Source: Alteribacillus persepolensis
GTDB taxonomy: Bacteria > Bacillota > Bacilli > Bacillales > Marinococcaceae
Direction of reading: 5' to 3'
Assembly (NCBI RefSeq): GCF_900099605.1
Contig: NZ_FNDK01000022.1
Coordinates: 1-57,847, forward strand
DNA: 57,847 nt
Shown here: positions 30,230-39,052 of the stretch, one piece after another
How positions within the stretch are numbered: position 1 is the first letter of the stretch
Layout: every line of letters begins with the position of its first letter
Translations under genes and position numbers: made by a program
The notes under the pieces: model-generated
What the model was told of the DNA's origin: nothing
What the model saw: the letters and a program-made list of their open reading frames with translations, nothing else
The model's database searches: none

Positions 30230-31834
30230 ATGTCTACCTCGTACATAAAAAATAAAACATTATGGAAAGGTGCTTTTTTAGTAAGCGGCGCAGCTTTTTT
30301 AGGCAAAATATTAAGTGCATTGTACCGTGTGCCCTTTCAAAATATAACAGGAGATTTAGGGTATTACGTGTACCAGCAAATTTATCCGTTTTATGGTGCA
30401 GCGATGGTTATTTCTATGTACGGCTTTCCTGTGGTGATTTCAAAAGTGGTGATGGAGCAAACAGAAAAGGGTGATGGTGAAAAGCGCGCTGTGGAAACAG
30501 CTTTTGCTTCCCTTTTCTTACTGCTTATTGTTTTTGTTCCACTGTTTTTGCTTATCTTTATTCAAGCAGAACCAATTGCTTTAGCAATGGGAGACGTACA
30601 ATTGAAGCGAGCCATTCAGGTAGTGTCGGTTGTATTTTTATTCATTCCTGTTTATTCAGCTGCAAGAGGTTATTTTCAAGGAATAGGCCTTATGACACCA
30701 ACTGCTGTTTCACACACCATCGAACAATGTTTACGTGTTTTGGTTATCTTAGGGTTAGCCAGTTTTGTAGTACATACGGGACAAAGTGAATATAGGGCAG
30801 GCGAGTCTGCAGCTATTGGCTCTATTGCAGGGAGTGCCGCTGGTATTTTGTACTTAATGTTATCTGTGTGGCGTGATGGAGCTGTAAGCAGAGGGAATAT
30901 TCGCTGGTCACATATATTTACAATGATGAAGCAAATCAACGTATTATTACTTACAAGAGGTTTCTTTGTGTGTGCAGGAGCAATGATTTTTATTTTGTAT
31001 CAATGGGTGGATGCATTTACCATTGCCCCGTTACTTGAACAGCACGGGATGACGGAAGAAGAAGCAAGGACGGCAAAAGGAGTGTTTGACCGGGGACAGC
31101 CGCTTTTACAGTTTGGGACAGTTATTGCTACTTCCTTTGCTATGGCAGTTGTGCCGCTCATAACGCGGGCAAAGCAGCAAAGAAATAACAGTGCGTCGCA
31201 TTGGTACGCAGCTCTGTCCATTCGCGTAAGTGTATTAATTGGTGCTGCGGCTGCGGTTGGGTTATTTATTACGGCTGAGTTTGTTAACGTGATGTTGTTT
31301 GAAAATACAGCTGGTACCGAATTTTTACGAATATTGGCGGTAACACTTGCAGCAAGCGGGGTTGTCATGGCGTCTTCAGCTGTCATGCAAGGCCATGACT
31401 GTTTTTACATTCCTGTCATGCACTTGATGTTAGGGTTAGTCATAAAGACAGGGGCAAATATCTATTTAATACCTGTGTTTCACGAAAAAGGAGCAGCTTT
31501 TGCTACTGTGATTGGGATGGTGATCACGGCATTATGCAACATGGCCTATTTATACAAGAAAAAGTGGGTCGAAGCGTTTTCTTGGAGATGGTTGTGGAAG
31601 GCTTTTTTTGCGGTTGTTTTGATGGCAGCGCTAGCTTTGCTTCTTATCGAAACGTTTTCCTCTCTCTTTCCGCTGACGAGGATGTGGGCAGCGGTCGGGG
31701 CATTAAGTACGGCAGTAACGGCAAGTGTTTTCTTTGTATGGCTTCTTATTGTGTGCAGCGTTCTAACGAAAGAAGAACGTGCATTATTACCGGCTATGGG
31801 AAGAATAGAACAAATCATTCGCCGAAAGGAGTAA
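30230..31834 (+). CDS. yabM: Polysaccharide flippase-family membrane protein YabM
   Basis: 534 residues, a polytopic membrane protein of the MOP superfamily (SpoVB/MurJ-like), with about 14 hydrophobic segments. The N-terminus TLWKGAFLVSGAAFLGKILS, then LYRVPFQNITGDLGYYVYQQ, is typical. It probably moves lipid-linked cell-wall or spore-cortex intermediates; the substrate is not known. It precedes yabN by 4 nt, and GGGAGATAA lies before the ATG. Confidence 0.9.
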   Translation: MSTSYIKNKTLWKGAFLVSGAAFLGKILSALYRVPFQNITGDLGYYVYQQIYPFYGAAMVISMYGFPVVISKVVMEQTEKGDGEKRAVETAFASLFLLLIVFVPLFLLIFIQAEPIALAMGDVQLKRAIQVVSVVFLFIPVYSAARGYFQGIGLMTPTAVSHTIEQCLRVLVILGLASFVVHTGQSEYRAGESAAIGSIAGSAAGILYLMLSVWRDGAVSRGNIRWSHIFTMMKQINVLLLTRGFFVCAGAMIFILYQWVDAFTIAPLLEQHGMTEEEARTAKGVFDRGQPLLQFGTVIATSFAMAVVPLITRAKQQRNNSASHWYAALSIRVSVLIGAAAAVGLFITAEFVNVMLFENTAGTEFLRILAVTLAASGVVMASSAVMQGHDCFYIPVMHLMLGLVIKTGANIYLIPVFHEKGAAFATVIGMVITALCNMAYLYKKKWVEAFSWRWLWKAFFAVVLMAALALLLIETFSSLFPLTRMWAAVGALSTAVTASVFFVWLLIVCSVLTKEERALLPAMGRIEQIIRRKE

Positions 31835-31838
31835 AATA

Positions 31839-33326
31839 ATGAATAAAAACGAAGCAAGTCAACGTTCAAAAATATCACTTATAGGTTTAGGTGTAGGAGA
31901 GCTTGAGCAGTTATCCTTAGGCATGTACCGCACGTTACAGCGCGCAGAGCATGTTTATGTGAGAACGGCGAAACACCCCGTGGTACATGAATTGCAGCAA
32001 GAAGGTATGTCATTTCAAAGTTTTGATTACCTGTATGAAAAAAATGATTCCTTTGCGGATGTTTATGAAGAAATTATAGAGGAATTACTCCATGCAGCAG
32101 CGAAGCATTATCATATCTATTATGCAGTACCAGGACATCCAATGACGGCCGAGTATACCGTTCAACGGCTGTTGGAACTAGCGGATGAACAGCAAGTAGA
32201 AGTAAACATACTCGGTGGCCAAAGCTTCTTGGATGCCATGTTTTCTGTGCTTTCGTTTGATCCAAATGATGGTTTTCAATTATTGGATGGCACCGCATTG
32301 CAAGCGAACGATATAAACACTTCACAACATGTTATTATTAGTCAAATGTATGATGAGATGATTGCTTCTGAAGCAAAGCTTACTCTTATGGAGCGATATC
32401 CTGATGACTATGAGGTAACACTTGTTACGAGTGCTGGAACGTCAAAAGAAGAGAAGAAATCACTTCCTTTGTACGAGTTGGATAGGGAAATGACCCAGCA
32501 CAACTTAGCTGCTCTTTATGTTCCGCCGGTTACCGATGAGACGTTGTTATATAGAGAGTTTGGTAAACTGCGCGATGTAATTCGCACGCTGCGAGGCCCG
32601 CAAGGATGTCCGTGGGATAAACAGCAAACGCATCAATCATTGAAACGGTATTTGTTAGAAGAAGTGTATGAAGTGTTAGAGGCGATTGACCAGGAGGACG
32701 ATGAACATCTGCAAGAAGAATTAGGTGATGTATTGCTGCAAGTAATGCTTCATGCACAAATCGGAGAAGATGAAGGCTTCTTTAACGTAGAAGATGTCAT
32801 TGAAACGCTAACAGCAAAAATGATACGCCGCCACCCTCATGTATTTGGTGACAGTAGTGCGGAAACAGAAGAAGAAGTAAATAAAAATTGGGATGACATT
32901 AAACGTATGGAAAAGGGGGCTGACAAAGCCAGCAGCCAATTGTTAACCGATATTCCTGCGTCACTGCCCGCATTAATGGAAGCGTATGAACTGCAAAAGA
33001 AAGCAGCTAAAGTTGGCTTTGATTGGAAAGACGATGCTCCCATGTGGAAAAAGTTACATGAGGAAATGGCTGAGTGGTTGTATGAGATAAAACAGGGGAA
33101 TAAGGAAGCGATGAAAAAAGAATTTGGTGACTTGCTGTTTGTGCTCGTAAACTTAGGGCGATTTTACAAGCTTCAACCGGAAGAATCCTTGTTTATGACC
33201 AATACCAAATTTAAAAAACGGTTTTCCTATATTGAGAAAGCACTTATTCAACAAGGAAAATCACTCGAGGAAACCTCATTAGAAGAAATGGATAAATTAT
33301 GGGATGAAGCAAAAAATCGAGGATAA
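31839..33326 (+). CDS. yabN: YabN: tetrapyrrole-methylase domain fused to MazG NTP pyrophosphohydrolase
   Basis: 495 residues. The N-terminal SAM-dependent methylase-like domain (about 12-220) starts ISLIGLGVGELEQLSLG. It is followed by two MazG helices sets (about 255-360 and 385-490) with the metal-binding EE-x2-E patterns LLEEVYEVLEAI and LHEEMAEWLYEI, each followed by GDLL/GDVLL. MazG enzymes hydrolyse nucleoside triphosphates, possibly aberrant ones. The role of the fused methylase domain is not known. It is part of the yabM-yabN-rqcP run. Confidence 0.93.
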   Translation: MNKNEASQRSKISLIGLGVGELEQLSLGMYRTLQRAEHVYVRTAKHPVVHELQQEGMSFQSFDYLYEKNDSFADVYEEIIEELLHAAAKHYHIYYAVPGHPMTAEYTVQRLLELADEQQVEVNILGGQSFLDAMFSVLSFDPNDGFQLLDGTALQANDINTSQHVIISQMYDEMIASEAKLTLMERYPDDYEVTLVTSAGTSKEEKKSLPLYELDREMTQHNLAALYVPPVTDETLLYREFGKLRDVIRTLRGPQGCPWDKQQTHQSLKRYLLEEVYEVLEAIDQEDDEHLQEELGDVLLQVMLHAQIGEDEGFFNVEDVIETLTAKMIRRHPHVFGDSSAETEEEVNKNWDDIKRMEKGADKASSQLLTDIPASLPALMEAYELQKKAAKVGFDWKDDAPMWKKLHEEMAEWLYEIKQGNKEAMKKEFGDLLFVLVNLGRFYKLQPEESLFMTNTKFKKRFSYIEKALIQQGKSLEETSLEEMDKLWDEAKNRG

Positions 33327-33337
33327 GGAGAGATAGT

Positions 33338-33598
33338 ATGCGTATAGACAAGTTTTTAAAAGTTTCTCGTTTAATTAAACGGCGAACACTGGCTAAAGAA
33401 GTAGCTTCCCAAGGGCGGATTACAGTTAATGGAAATAAAGCAAAAGCTGGTACGGAAGTGGTGCCGGGTGACGAGATATCCGTCCAGTTTGGTTCTAAAA
33501 TGGTAACGGTGCGAGTAGATGAAGTCAAAGACACGACTAAAAAAGAAGCGTCTCAAACAATGTATACGGTCCTAAAAGAGGAGCCATTGAACGAATAA
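33338..33598 (+). CDS. rqcP: RqcP (YabO), S4-domain ribosome quality-control factor
   Basis: 86 residues. The S4 RNA-binding domain spans nearly the whole protein: MRIDKFLKVSRLIKRRTLAK, then GRITVNGNKAKAGTEVVPGD. In B. subtilis YabO/RqcP works with RqcH on 50S subunits in alanine-tail synthesis during ribosome rescue. AAGGAGA precedes the ATG, 11 nt after yabN. Confidence 0.93.
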   Translation: MRIDKFLKVSRLIKRRTLAKEVASQGRITVNGNKAKAGTEVVPGDEISVQFGSKMVTVRVDEVKDTTKKEASQTMYTVLKEEPLNE

Positions 33599-33682
33599 AA
33601 AGAAAAAGATGTAATTCCACTACTATCTCTTACAGCTTACACATATATATGTGACAAGCTATTTACAAGAGGAGTGTGGAAT

Positions 33683-33982
33683 ATGTCTTTTCATGAAGGA
33701 ACGATGCCGGAGCGCGTTAACTCTCCCCACGAAGTCATTTTAAAAGGACGAAAAAGCCTGGATATTACTGGTGTGAAAGAAGTAGAGAGTTTCGATAATG
33801 AAGAGTTTTTATTAGAAACAACGCTAGGCTTTCTATCTGTACGCGGGCATAATCTGCACATCAAAAATCTGGATGTACACGAAGGTATTATTTCGATAGA
33901 GGGAAAAGTAGATGATTTAGTGTATGTTGACCAAACAACCGGATCTAAATCTAAAGGACTGTTAGGGAAGTTGTTTAAGTGA
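33683..33982 (+). CDS. yabP: Sporulation protein YabP
   Basis: 99 residues of the YabP/YqfC family, mother-cell (SigE) proteins needed for normal sporulation. The fold is beta-rich with conserved HEVILKGRKSLDITGV and GHNLHIKNLDVHEGIISIEG; the precise function is unknown. ATG 33683 is chosen over GTG 33674 because AAGAGGAGTG overlaps the latter. The stop overlaps the yabQ start. Confidence 0.92.
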   Translation: MSFHEGTMPERVNSPHEVILKGRKSLDITGVKEVESFDNEEFLLETTLGFLSVRGHNLHIKNLDVHEGIISIEGKVDDLVYVDQTTGSKSKGLLGKLFK

Positions 33983-34566
33983 GCCTGACTGTTCAATTTC
34001 AAACGTTGTTTTCCATGATAGCAATGGGGCTTGTCATTGGGATGAATTTGGATTTCTACCATCGTGTAACGATCCGGTTTGTAAAAGCCTTTTGGACGAG
34101 AATGTGCTGGGATTTATTGTTTTGGATGGCGCAAGTGCTGCTTGTATTTTATGTCTTGTTGCGTGTGAACGAGGGAGAACTCCGCTTCTATATTTTTCTA
34201 GCACTGATTGTAGGGTTTTGGATTTATCGTCGACATGGGAGAAAACCTTTTCTTCGGTGGATGGAAGTTGGTTTTTCATTTGTAAAATGGGTAAAACGTG
34301 TTTGTATAGGAATAATTAGGGTATTTGTGGTTTCTCCTGTCAAATTCTTATTGAAACTCATCATTTCGTCGGTTATGATAGGATTAACTATATGTGGAAA
34401 TGTTCTTATGTTTATTTTAAACCTCCTTCTGTTTCCTTTGAAGATTATCGCCCGATTATTACGCCCAATGGTGAAAAAGTTTCTTCCTCGCTCCTTCGTT
34501 AATCTAATAGAACGAACTTTTCAGATTATCAAAAAAAGGGTAAAACAGTGGAGGATTTTCAAATAG
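33979..34566 (+). CDS. yabQ: Spore cortex membrane protein YabQ
   Basis: 195 residues, with four or five membrane spans (about 1-20, 38-55, 62-80, 100-150) and a basic C-terminal tail. YabQ localises to the membranes around the forespore and is needed for cortex formation in B. subtilis. The start is GTG at 33979, overlapping the yabP stop (GTGA), so the pair is coupled. divIC follows after 16 nt. Confidence 0.88.
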   Translation: MSLTVQFQTLFSMIAMGLVIGMNLDFYHRVTIRFVKAFWTRMCWDLLFWMAQVLLVFYVLLRVNEGELRFYIFLALIVGFWIYRRHGRKPFLRWMEVGFSFVKWVKRVCIGIIRVFVVSPVKFLLKLIISSVMIGLTICGNVLMFILNLLLFPLKIIARLLRPMVKKFLPRSFVNLIERTFQIIKKRVKQWRIFK

Positions 34567-34582
34567 ACCGGAGGGGTCCTCA

Positions 34583-34972
34583 TTGTTATCTGAAAAGAAA
34601 AAAGTAACGAAAATTAATGAATCGTACGTCCAGGAAAAAGAACAAGAACAAGCACGTTTGCAAGAAGCCTACACGAAAAAGCGGCGCGGTCTCGTCCGGC
34701 GCCTGACTGCTCTTTCTGCGGTGGGTGTTATTATTGCGGTTATTTTCACCGTTCTGCTCGTTTCTCAATGGTCTACATTAGAGGCGAAAAAATCAGAACG
34801 CGCAGAATTAGAAGCCCAGTTAGAAGACTTGAAAGCTGAAGAATCCCGTCTCCAGGAAGAAGTGCAAAACTACCAAGATTTAGACTACATAGCGGAAGTG
34901 GCGAGAAGGGATTATTATTTGACCAAACCTGGGGAAACTTTATTTAAGGTACCAGATCAGTCATCAGATTGA
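34583..34972 (+). CDS. divIC: Cell-division protein DivIC (FtsB-like)
   Basis: 129 residues, a bitopic membrane protein. The cytoplasmic N-terminus is basic and the single span is about 38-59 (LTALSAVGVIIAVIFTVLLV). An extracellular coiled coil (about 62-100) and the conserved IAEVARRDYYLTKPGE follow. It partners FtsL and DivIB in the divisome. The start is TTG at 34583, supported by GGAGGGG just upstream. Confidence 0.93.
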   Translation: MLSEKKKVTKINESYVQEKEQEQARLQEAYTKKRRGLVRRLTALSAVGVIIAVIFTVLLVSQWSTLEAKKSERAELEAQLEDLKAEESRLQEEVQNYQDLDYIAEVARRDYYLTKPGETLFKVPDQSSD

Positions 34973-35066
34973 CACCTTTTTTACCATTCGAGTATAATAG
35001 TAATGATTTTAAGACTGAAAAAGTCAGCTTTCTAAGGAAAGAAAAATAAGGAGGAGCTTTTTTTAA

Positions 35067-35501
35067 ATGTCAATTGAAGTAGGCAGCAAGTTGCAAGGGA
35101 AGGTCACAGGCATTACCCATTTTGGAGCATTTGTAGAGCTGCCGGATGGAAAAACTGGGCTAGTTCATATTAGCGAAGTGGCCGATAAGTATGTAGAAGA
35201 TATAAATCAGTTTTTAAGTGTTGGGGACGAGGTCACAGTCAAAGTGATGAAAGTAGAAGATGATGGCAAAATCGGCCTGTCGATTCGGAAGGCCCAGGAT
35301 CGACCAAAAAGCGACCGCCCAAAAGGAGATCGTTCAAAAGGGGATCGTCCAAAAGGAGACCGCCGTGGTGGTCCCAATAAAAAACAACGTTCATTATCCT
35401 TTGAAGAAAAAATGAGCCGTTTTATGAAAGACAGTGAAGAAAGATTAGCTTCTCTCAGGAAGCAAACAGACTCCAAAAGAGGTGGACGCTCAAAAAGATA
35501 A
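35067..35501 (+). CDS. yabR: S1-domain RNA-binding protein YabR
   Basis: 144 residues. The N-terminal S1 domain (about 4-75; GKVTGITHFGAFVEL, GLVHISEVAD) is like that of general stress protein 13. A low-complexity basic tail contains four tandem DR(P/S)K(G/S) units (about 78-97, coded by 15-nt repeats at 35298-35363). Probable ribosome or mRNA binding. AAGGAGGAGC precedes the ATG. Confidence 0.9.
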   Translation: MSIEVGSKLQGKVTGITHFGAFVELPDGKTGLVHISEVADKYVEDINQFLSVGDEVTVKVMKVEDDGKIGLSIRKAQDRPKSDRPKGDRSKGDRPKGDRRGGPNKKQRSLSFEEKMSRFMKDSEERLASLRKQTDSKRGGRSKR

Positions 35502-35542
35502 GCAGCTTGCTGCTGACTTAAATAAATGCAGGAAACTGTTTG

Positions 35543-35586
35543 ATGAGGGATCAGGGGAAAATAACAGCATCTGCTCCCTCTTTCAC
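35543..35586 (+). terminator. yabR terminator
   Basis: GAGGGATCAG pairs with CTGCTCCCTC, followed by TTTC. Moderate. Confidence 0.6.
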
Positions 35587-35615
35587 AGTTTCTTCGAAAA
35601 AAATAAAAAGAACGG

Positions 35616-35645
35616 TTGACGAAAAGCATGATGTCGTTATATAAT
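35616..35645 (+). promoter_or_regulatory. tRNA-Met promoter
   Basis: TTGACG (35616-35621), 18 nt, TATAAT (35640-35645), ending 22 nt before the tRNA. Confidence 0.8.
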
Positions 35646-35667
35646 CAAACACGTTGCTGAAAAAATT

Positions 35668-35744
35668 GGCGGTGTAGCTCAGCTGGCTAGAGCGTACGGT
35701 TCATACCCGTGAGGTCGGGGGTTCGATTCCCTCCGCCGCTACCA
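35668..35744 (+). tRNA. tRNA-Met (CAT), elongator type
   Basis: 77 nt including an encoded CCA end. The acceptor arms are GGCGGTG and CGCCGCT, the D-arm GCTC/GAGC, and the anticodon stem TACGG/CCGTG around TTCATAC with CAT at 35702-35704. GGGGGTTCGATTCCC forms the T-arm. The first pair G-T argues against an initiator tRNA. The family sequence matches elongator tRNA-Met rather than lysidine-modified tRNA-Ile. Confidence 0.95.
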
Positions 35745-35759
35745 TTATACATAACTGAT

Positions 35760-35792
35760 GAAGAGTCTGTTGTTCAAACAGGCTCTTTTTTA
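35760..35792 (+). terminator. tRNA-Met terminator
   Basis: AAGAGTCTGTT pairs with AACAGGCTCTT, followed by a T-run. Confidence 0.9.
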
Positions 35793-36353
35793 AGTTTTAT
35801 CGACGTTAACGGAGGCATTATAATTGCTCCTTTCTAGTTGGATGGCTTTGCCGGATTGTTTGACGCGTACAGGGAAGAGGCAGGAAAAATACAATATACT
35901 TACCCCAGCAATATTTGCTGCAGCACCTTTTTTGTTTTGTACACATTGGCACCTGTCCAACCAAGTGTATAGGTGCAAACAAACCGCTGCTGCTATCGAA
36001 AGCCGCCGCAAAAGTCAACACCTTCCACGTGAGCACCTGTAATCGCTAACTTTTCCTGTATAGGTCTGCATGTTTCTACAAAAAAGGAAAGCTGCTTTCT
36101 CTCCGAAAAAGACCATTTACGCTTCCTTGTGCTTATTTACAGGGGATGCGGATAGGCATTATCTTGATGTTTCTACATAAATGTGGGAAGCAAGTCATGT
36201 TTTACACGTGCATGTAACATCTTTCTTTTTGTTTTTACTACTTTTTTAATGAATCCCCTTCTAATGCTGTAAAAAAATGTTGGTTCATGCTTTCCTTTTT
36301 TTAAAAAAGAATGAGAACCCGCACGGTGTCTCCTTTTGCACCAAAAAAGAAAA
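35793..36353. other. Unexplained 560-nt spacer before spoIIE
   Basis: No gene is recognised. Minus-strand frames of about 70 codons (35790-36036) have no ribosome site and no recognisable domain. The sequence shows several short repeated words (GTATAGGT twice, GCACCTGT twice) but no convincing element. It may be a decayed gene. Confidence 0.4.
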
Positions 36354-36419
36354 CGTCGAAGACTTTTTTTCTTTCGGTTCGTGATTTTGACAAACATTTG
36401 AACATAGACCTTATATAAT
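36354..36419 (+). promoter_or_regulatory. Spo0A-dependent-type spoIIE promoter
   Basis: TTGACA (36387-36392) and TATAAT (36414-36419) are separated by 21 nt instead of 17. This is the abnormal spacing known for Spo0A-activated SigA promoters such as spoIIE and spoIIG. CGTCGAA (36354-36360) is one mismatch from a Spo0A box. TTTGACA (36386-36392), overlapping the -35, resembles an inverted box. Confidence 0.8.
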
Positions 36420-36455
36420 AAACCCACAAACTTATAACAGGTGGTGGGTTATTTT

Positions 36456-38951
36456 ATGTATCAACGTGATTTAGCAAAGCGCGCAGAAGAAACAGAACCG
36501 GTTTGGGAGCATCTATGGTCCAGTACGAAATTGCTGGGGGAGAAAACGAAACAAAAGACATTAAAGATGTTGGATCTGCTATTTATTCAATGGGGCGGAC
36601 TTATTTTTATTCTAGGTATATTGTTAGGACGAGCTGTTTTACTAGCTGAGTTATTTCCGTTTGCTCTCCCGTTCTTTGCGGCAGTGTACTCGTGGCGGAG
36701 AGATAAAGGAGTTATTGCTGCGGCAGGGATTATTGTTGGTACATTTTCGGGGGCGGTTTTGCACGGGGCTTTTGTGTTAGCGGCGTTGGCCATTTTTTTG
36801 AGCGTGTACGAGTGGGTGACGCGGCGAGGTTGGCGAATGACATGGTCACTTCCTCTGTCGGTGCTGTTAGCAACGTTAGGGGCCCGCCTGGGTACCATTT
36901 GGCTGGCACAAGGCACTGTCACCTCTTATGACACAGTTATGGCTAGTGTGGAAGCAGGGTTAAGTTTTGTGTTAACGATGATCTTTCTGCAAAGCATGCC
37001 ATTACTCATTACAAAGAAACGTAAACAGCCTTTAAAGCAAGAAGAAATTGTTTGTTTTATTATTTTATTAGCTTCTGTTATGACAGGAGCCATAGGCTGG
37101 GTTATTTATGGTATGGCAGCAGAACATACACTAGCTCGTTATCTCGTACTTCTCTTTGCGTACACAGGAGGAGCAGCATTAGGTGCCTCAGTTGGCGTCA
37201 TTGCTGGCCTTGTTCTCAGCCTGGCGACGATTGCGAACTTATATCAAATGAGTTTGCTGGCCTTTGCCGGCCTTCTGGGCGGCTTATTAAAAGAAGGTAA
37301 AAAAATTGGGGTTAGTATTGGTATGCTGCTTGGAACAGCTTTAATCGCATTATATGGAGATGGATTGAACGGTGCTGGTTTAACATTAGCGGAATCAGCG
37401 GCTGCTATTTCCCTATTTTTGTTAACACCGCGCAGTGTCACATCATTTATAGAAAAATATATTCCAGGAACGCCGGAATATGCACGAGAACAACAAAAAC
37501 ACATGAAAAAAATGCGGGATGTTACTGCGTTGAAAGTGGAAAAGTTTTCAAATCTTTTTCAAACTCTTTCAAAGAGTTTCATGTATCAGCCAGATTCACT
37601 TGATCAAGAGACAGAAGATAAAGAAACAGATGAATTGTTAAGCAAGATAACAGAGAAAACATGCCAGACGTGTTTTCGAAAAGAAAGGTGCTGGGTGAAT
37701 CAGTTCCAGGACACATATGATGGCATGTCGCGTATGCTGTTTGAATTAGAAAGAGACGGCAAAGTAAGTGCACAGATGAAAAATAATTGGAAGAAGCATT
37801 GTCACTATGATAGTCGTATGCTCAGAATCATGTCTGAAGAACTCCAACAAGATCAAACGCGCAGGGAACTGACAAAAAAAGTAAAAGAAAGCCGCCAGCT
37901 CGTTGCGGAACAGCTGCGTGGTGTATCGGAAGTGATGAATGACTTTGCCCAGGAAATACAAAGAGAAAAAGAAGCTCACCATTGGCAAGAAGAACAAATT
38001 CATGAAGCCTTGCAAAATGCCGGGCTTGAGATTGGCCACGTCGATGTGTACCGGCTCGATGAAGGAAATGTAGAGATAGAGATGAGTGTGTTAAAAGAGG
38101 CTGGTTCTGAACAAGCAGAAAAAATTATTGCGCCAATGCTGTCTGATATCTTAAAAGAACACATTATTGTCGGCAGCCAAGAATTATACGAAAATATTTC
38201 TGAATATTTAAATATTACATTTGTATCTGCAAGAACTTATACCGTTGATGTTGGTTCGGCTTCTGTGGCTAAAGGAGGAGGATGGGTCTCAGGCGACAGT
38301 TATGCCTCGATGGATATTGGCACAGGTAAACATGCCATTGCTATTAGTGATGGGATGGGAAGCGGAGAAAAGGCTCATCAAGAAAGCAGCTCCGCTTTGC
38401 AAATTTTACAGACTATTTTAGCTTCCGGAATGGATGAGGAAACAGCCATACGTTCGGTTAATTCGGTACTCAGTATTCGCTCAACAGAAGAGATGTTTTC
38501 CACGTTGGATTTGGCAATGGTTGATTTACAAGAAGCGAGGGGAAAGTTTATTAAAATTGGCTCTATCCCTAGTTTTATTAAAAGGGGGAATAAGATTAAA
38601 CAAATTGAAGCAGGGAACTTGCCTATGGGCATGATGGAACACGCAGATATCGATGTGGTCACCGAACAGATGAAGGACGGAGATATGCTTATCATGATGA
38701 GTGACGGGATTTTTGATATTCCCGGTCCTATTGAAAATACAGAAATTTGGATTAGGAGGATTCTATCGCAAATCGAAACCGATGATCCACAAGAGTTAGC
38801 TGATTTACTTTTAGAAAGGGTGATGCGTGTATCTCAAGGGCAGATTCATGATGACATGACGATTGTCACTGCTAAAATCAAACGCAACTTACCGAAATGG
38901 TCTGCTATTCCGGTTCATTACAATATGTCTTTAACAAGAAAGAAGGCATAG
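36456..38951 (+). CDS. spoIIE: Stage II sporulation protein E, PP2C phosphatase
   Basis: 831 residues. Membrane serine phosphatase that dephosphorylates SpoIIAA to activate SigF in the forespore and also interacts with FtsZ. About ten membrane spans occupy residues 45-330. A central regulatory/FtsZ-binding region follows (about 331-580), with the CQTCFRKERCW cysteine cluster. The C-terminal PP2C domain (about 590-825) has the metal-binding aspartates in SDGMGSGEKA and MSDGIFD. ATG 36456 is used, since GTG 36441 lies in the GGTGGTGGG ribosome site. Confidence 0.97.
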   Translation: MYQRDLAKRAEETEPVWEHLWSSTKLLGEKTKQKTLKMLDLLFIQWGGLIFILGILLGRAVLLAELFPFALPFFAAVYSWRRDKGVIAAAGIIVGTFSGAVLHGAFVLAALAIFLSVYEWVTRRGWRMTWSLPLSVLLATLGARLGTIWLAQGTVTSYDTVMASVEAGLSFVLTMIFLQSMPLLITKKRKQPLKQEEIVCFIILLASVMTGAIGWVIYGMAAEHTLARYLVLLFAYTGGAALGASVGVIAGLVLSLATIANLYQMSLLAFAGLLGGLLKEGKKIGVSIGMLLGTALIALYGDGLNGAGLTLAESAAAISLFLLTPRSVTSFIEKYIPGTPEYAREQQKHMKKMRDVTALKVEKFSNLFQTLSKSFMYQPDSLDQETEDKETDELLSKITEKTCQTCFRKERCWVNQFQDTYDGMSRMLFELERDGKVSAQMKNNWKKHCHYDSRMLRIMSEELQQDQTRRELTKKVKESRQLVAEQLRGVSEVMNDFAQEIQREKEAHHWQEEQIHEALQNAGLEIGHVDVYRLDEGNVEIEMSVLKEAGSEQAEKIIAPMLSDILKEHIIVGSQELYENISEYLNITFVSARTYTVDVGSASVAKGGGWVSGDSYASMDIGTGKHAIAISDGMGSGEKAHQESSSALQILQTILASGMDEETAIRSVNSVLSIRSTEEMFSTLDLAMVDLQEARGKFIKIGSIPSFIKRGNKIKQIEAGNLPMGMMEHADIDVVTEQMKDGDMLIMMSDGIFDIPGPIENTEIWIRRILSQIETDDPQELADLLLERVMRVSQGQIHDDMTIVTAKIKRNLPKWSAIPVHYNMSLTRKKA

Positions 38952-39006
38952 AAGGTGTGCTGCACGGTGTTGGATTCCAAGTGAAAAAGGTATATAATCA
39001 GTGAAC

Positions 39007-39042
39007 CCCGTCAAAAATGAAAATAATACCATTTTTGGGAGG
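39007..39042. repeat. Inverted repeat before yabS
   Basis: AAAAATG and CATTTTT flank an AT-rich loop and end just before the GGGAGGG ribosome site of yabS. It could be a weak spoIIE terminator or a control element. Confidence 0.45.
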
Positions 39043-39052
39043 GTGCTGACGT

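Noticed and set aside
35745-35760. A second tRNA (Glu) after tRNA-Met as in B. subtilis
   Set aside because: Only a short AT stretch and the terminator follow; no cloverleaf can be drawn.
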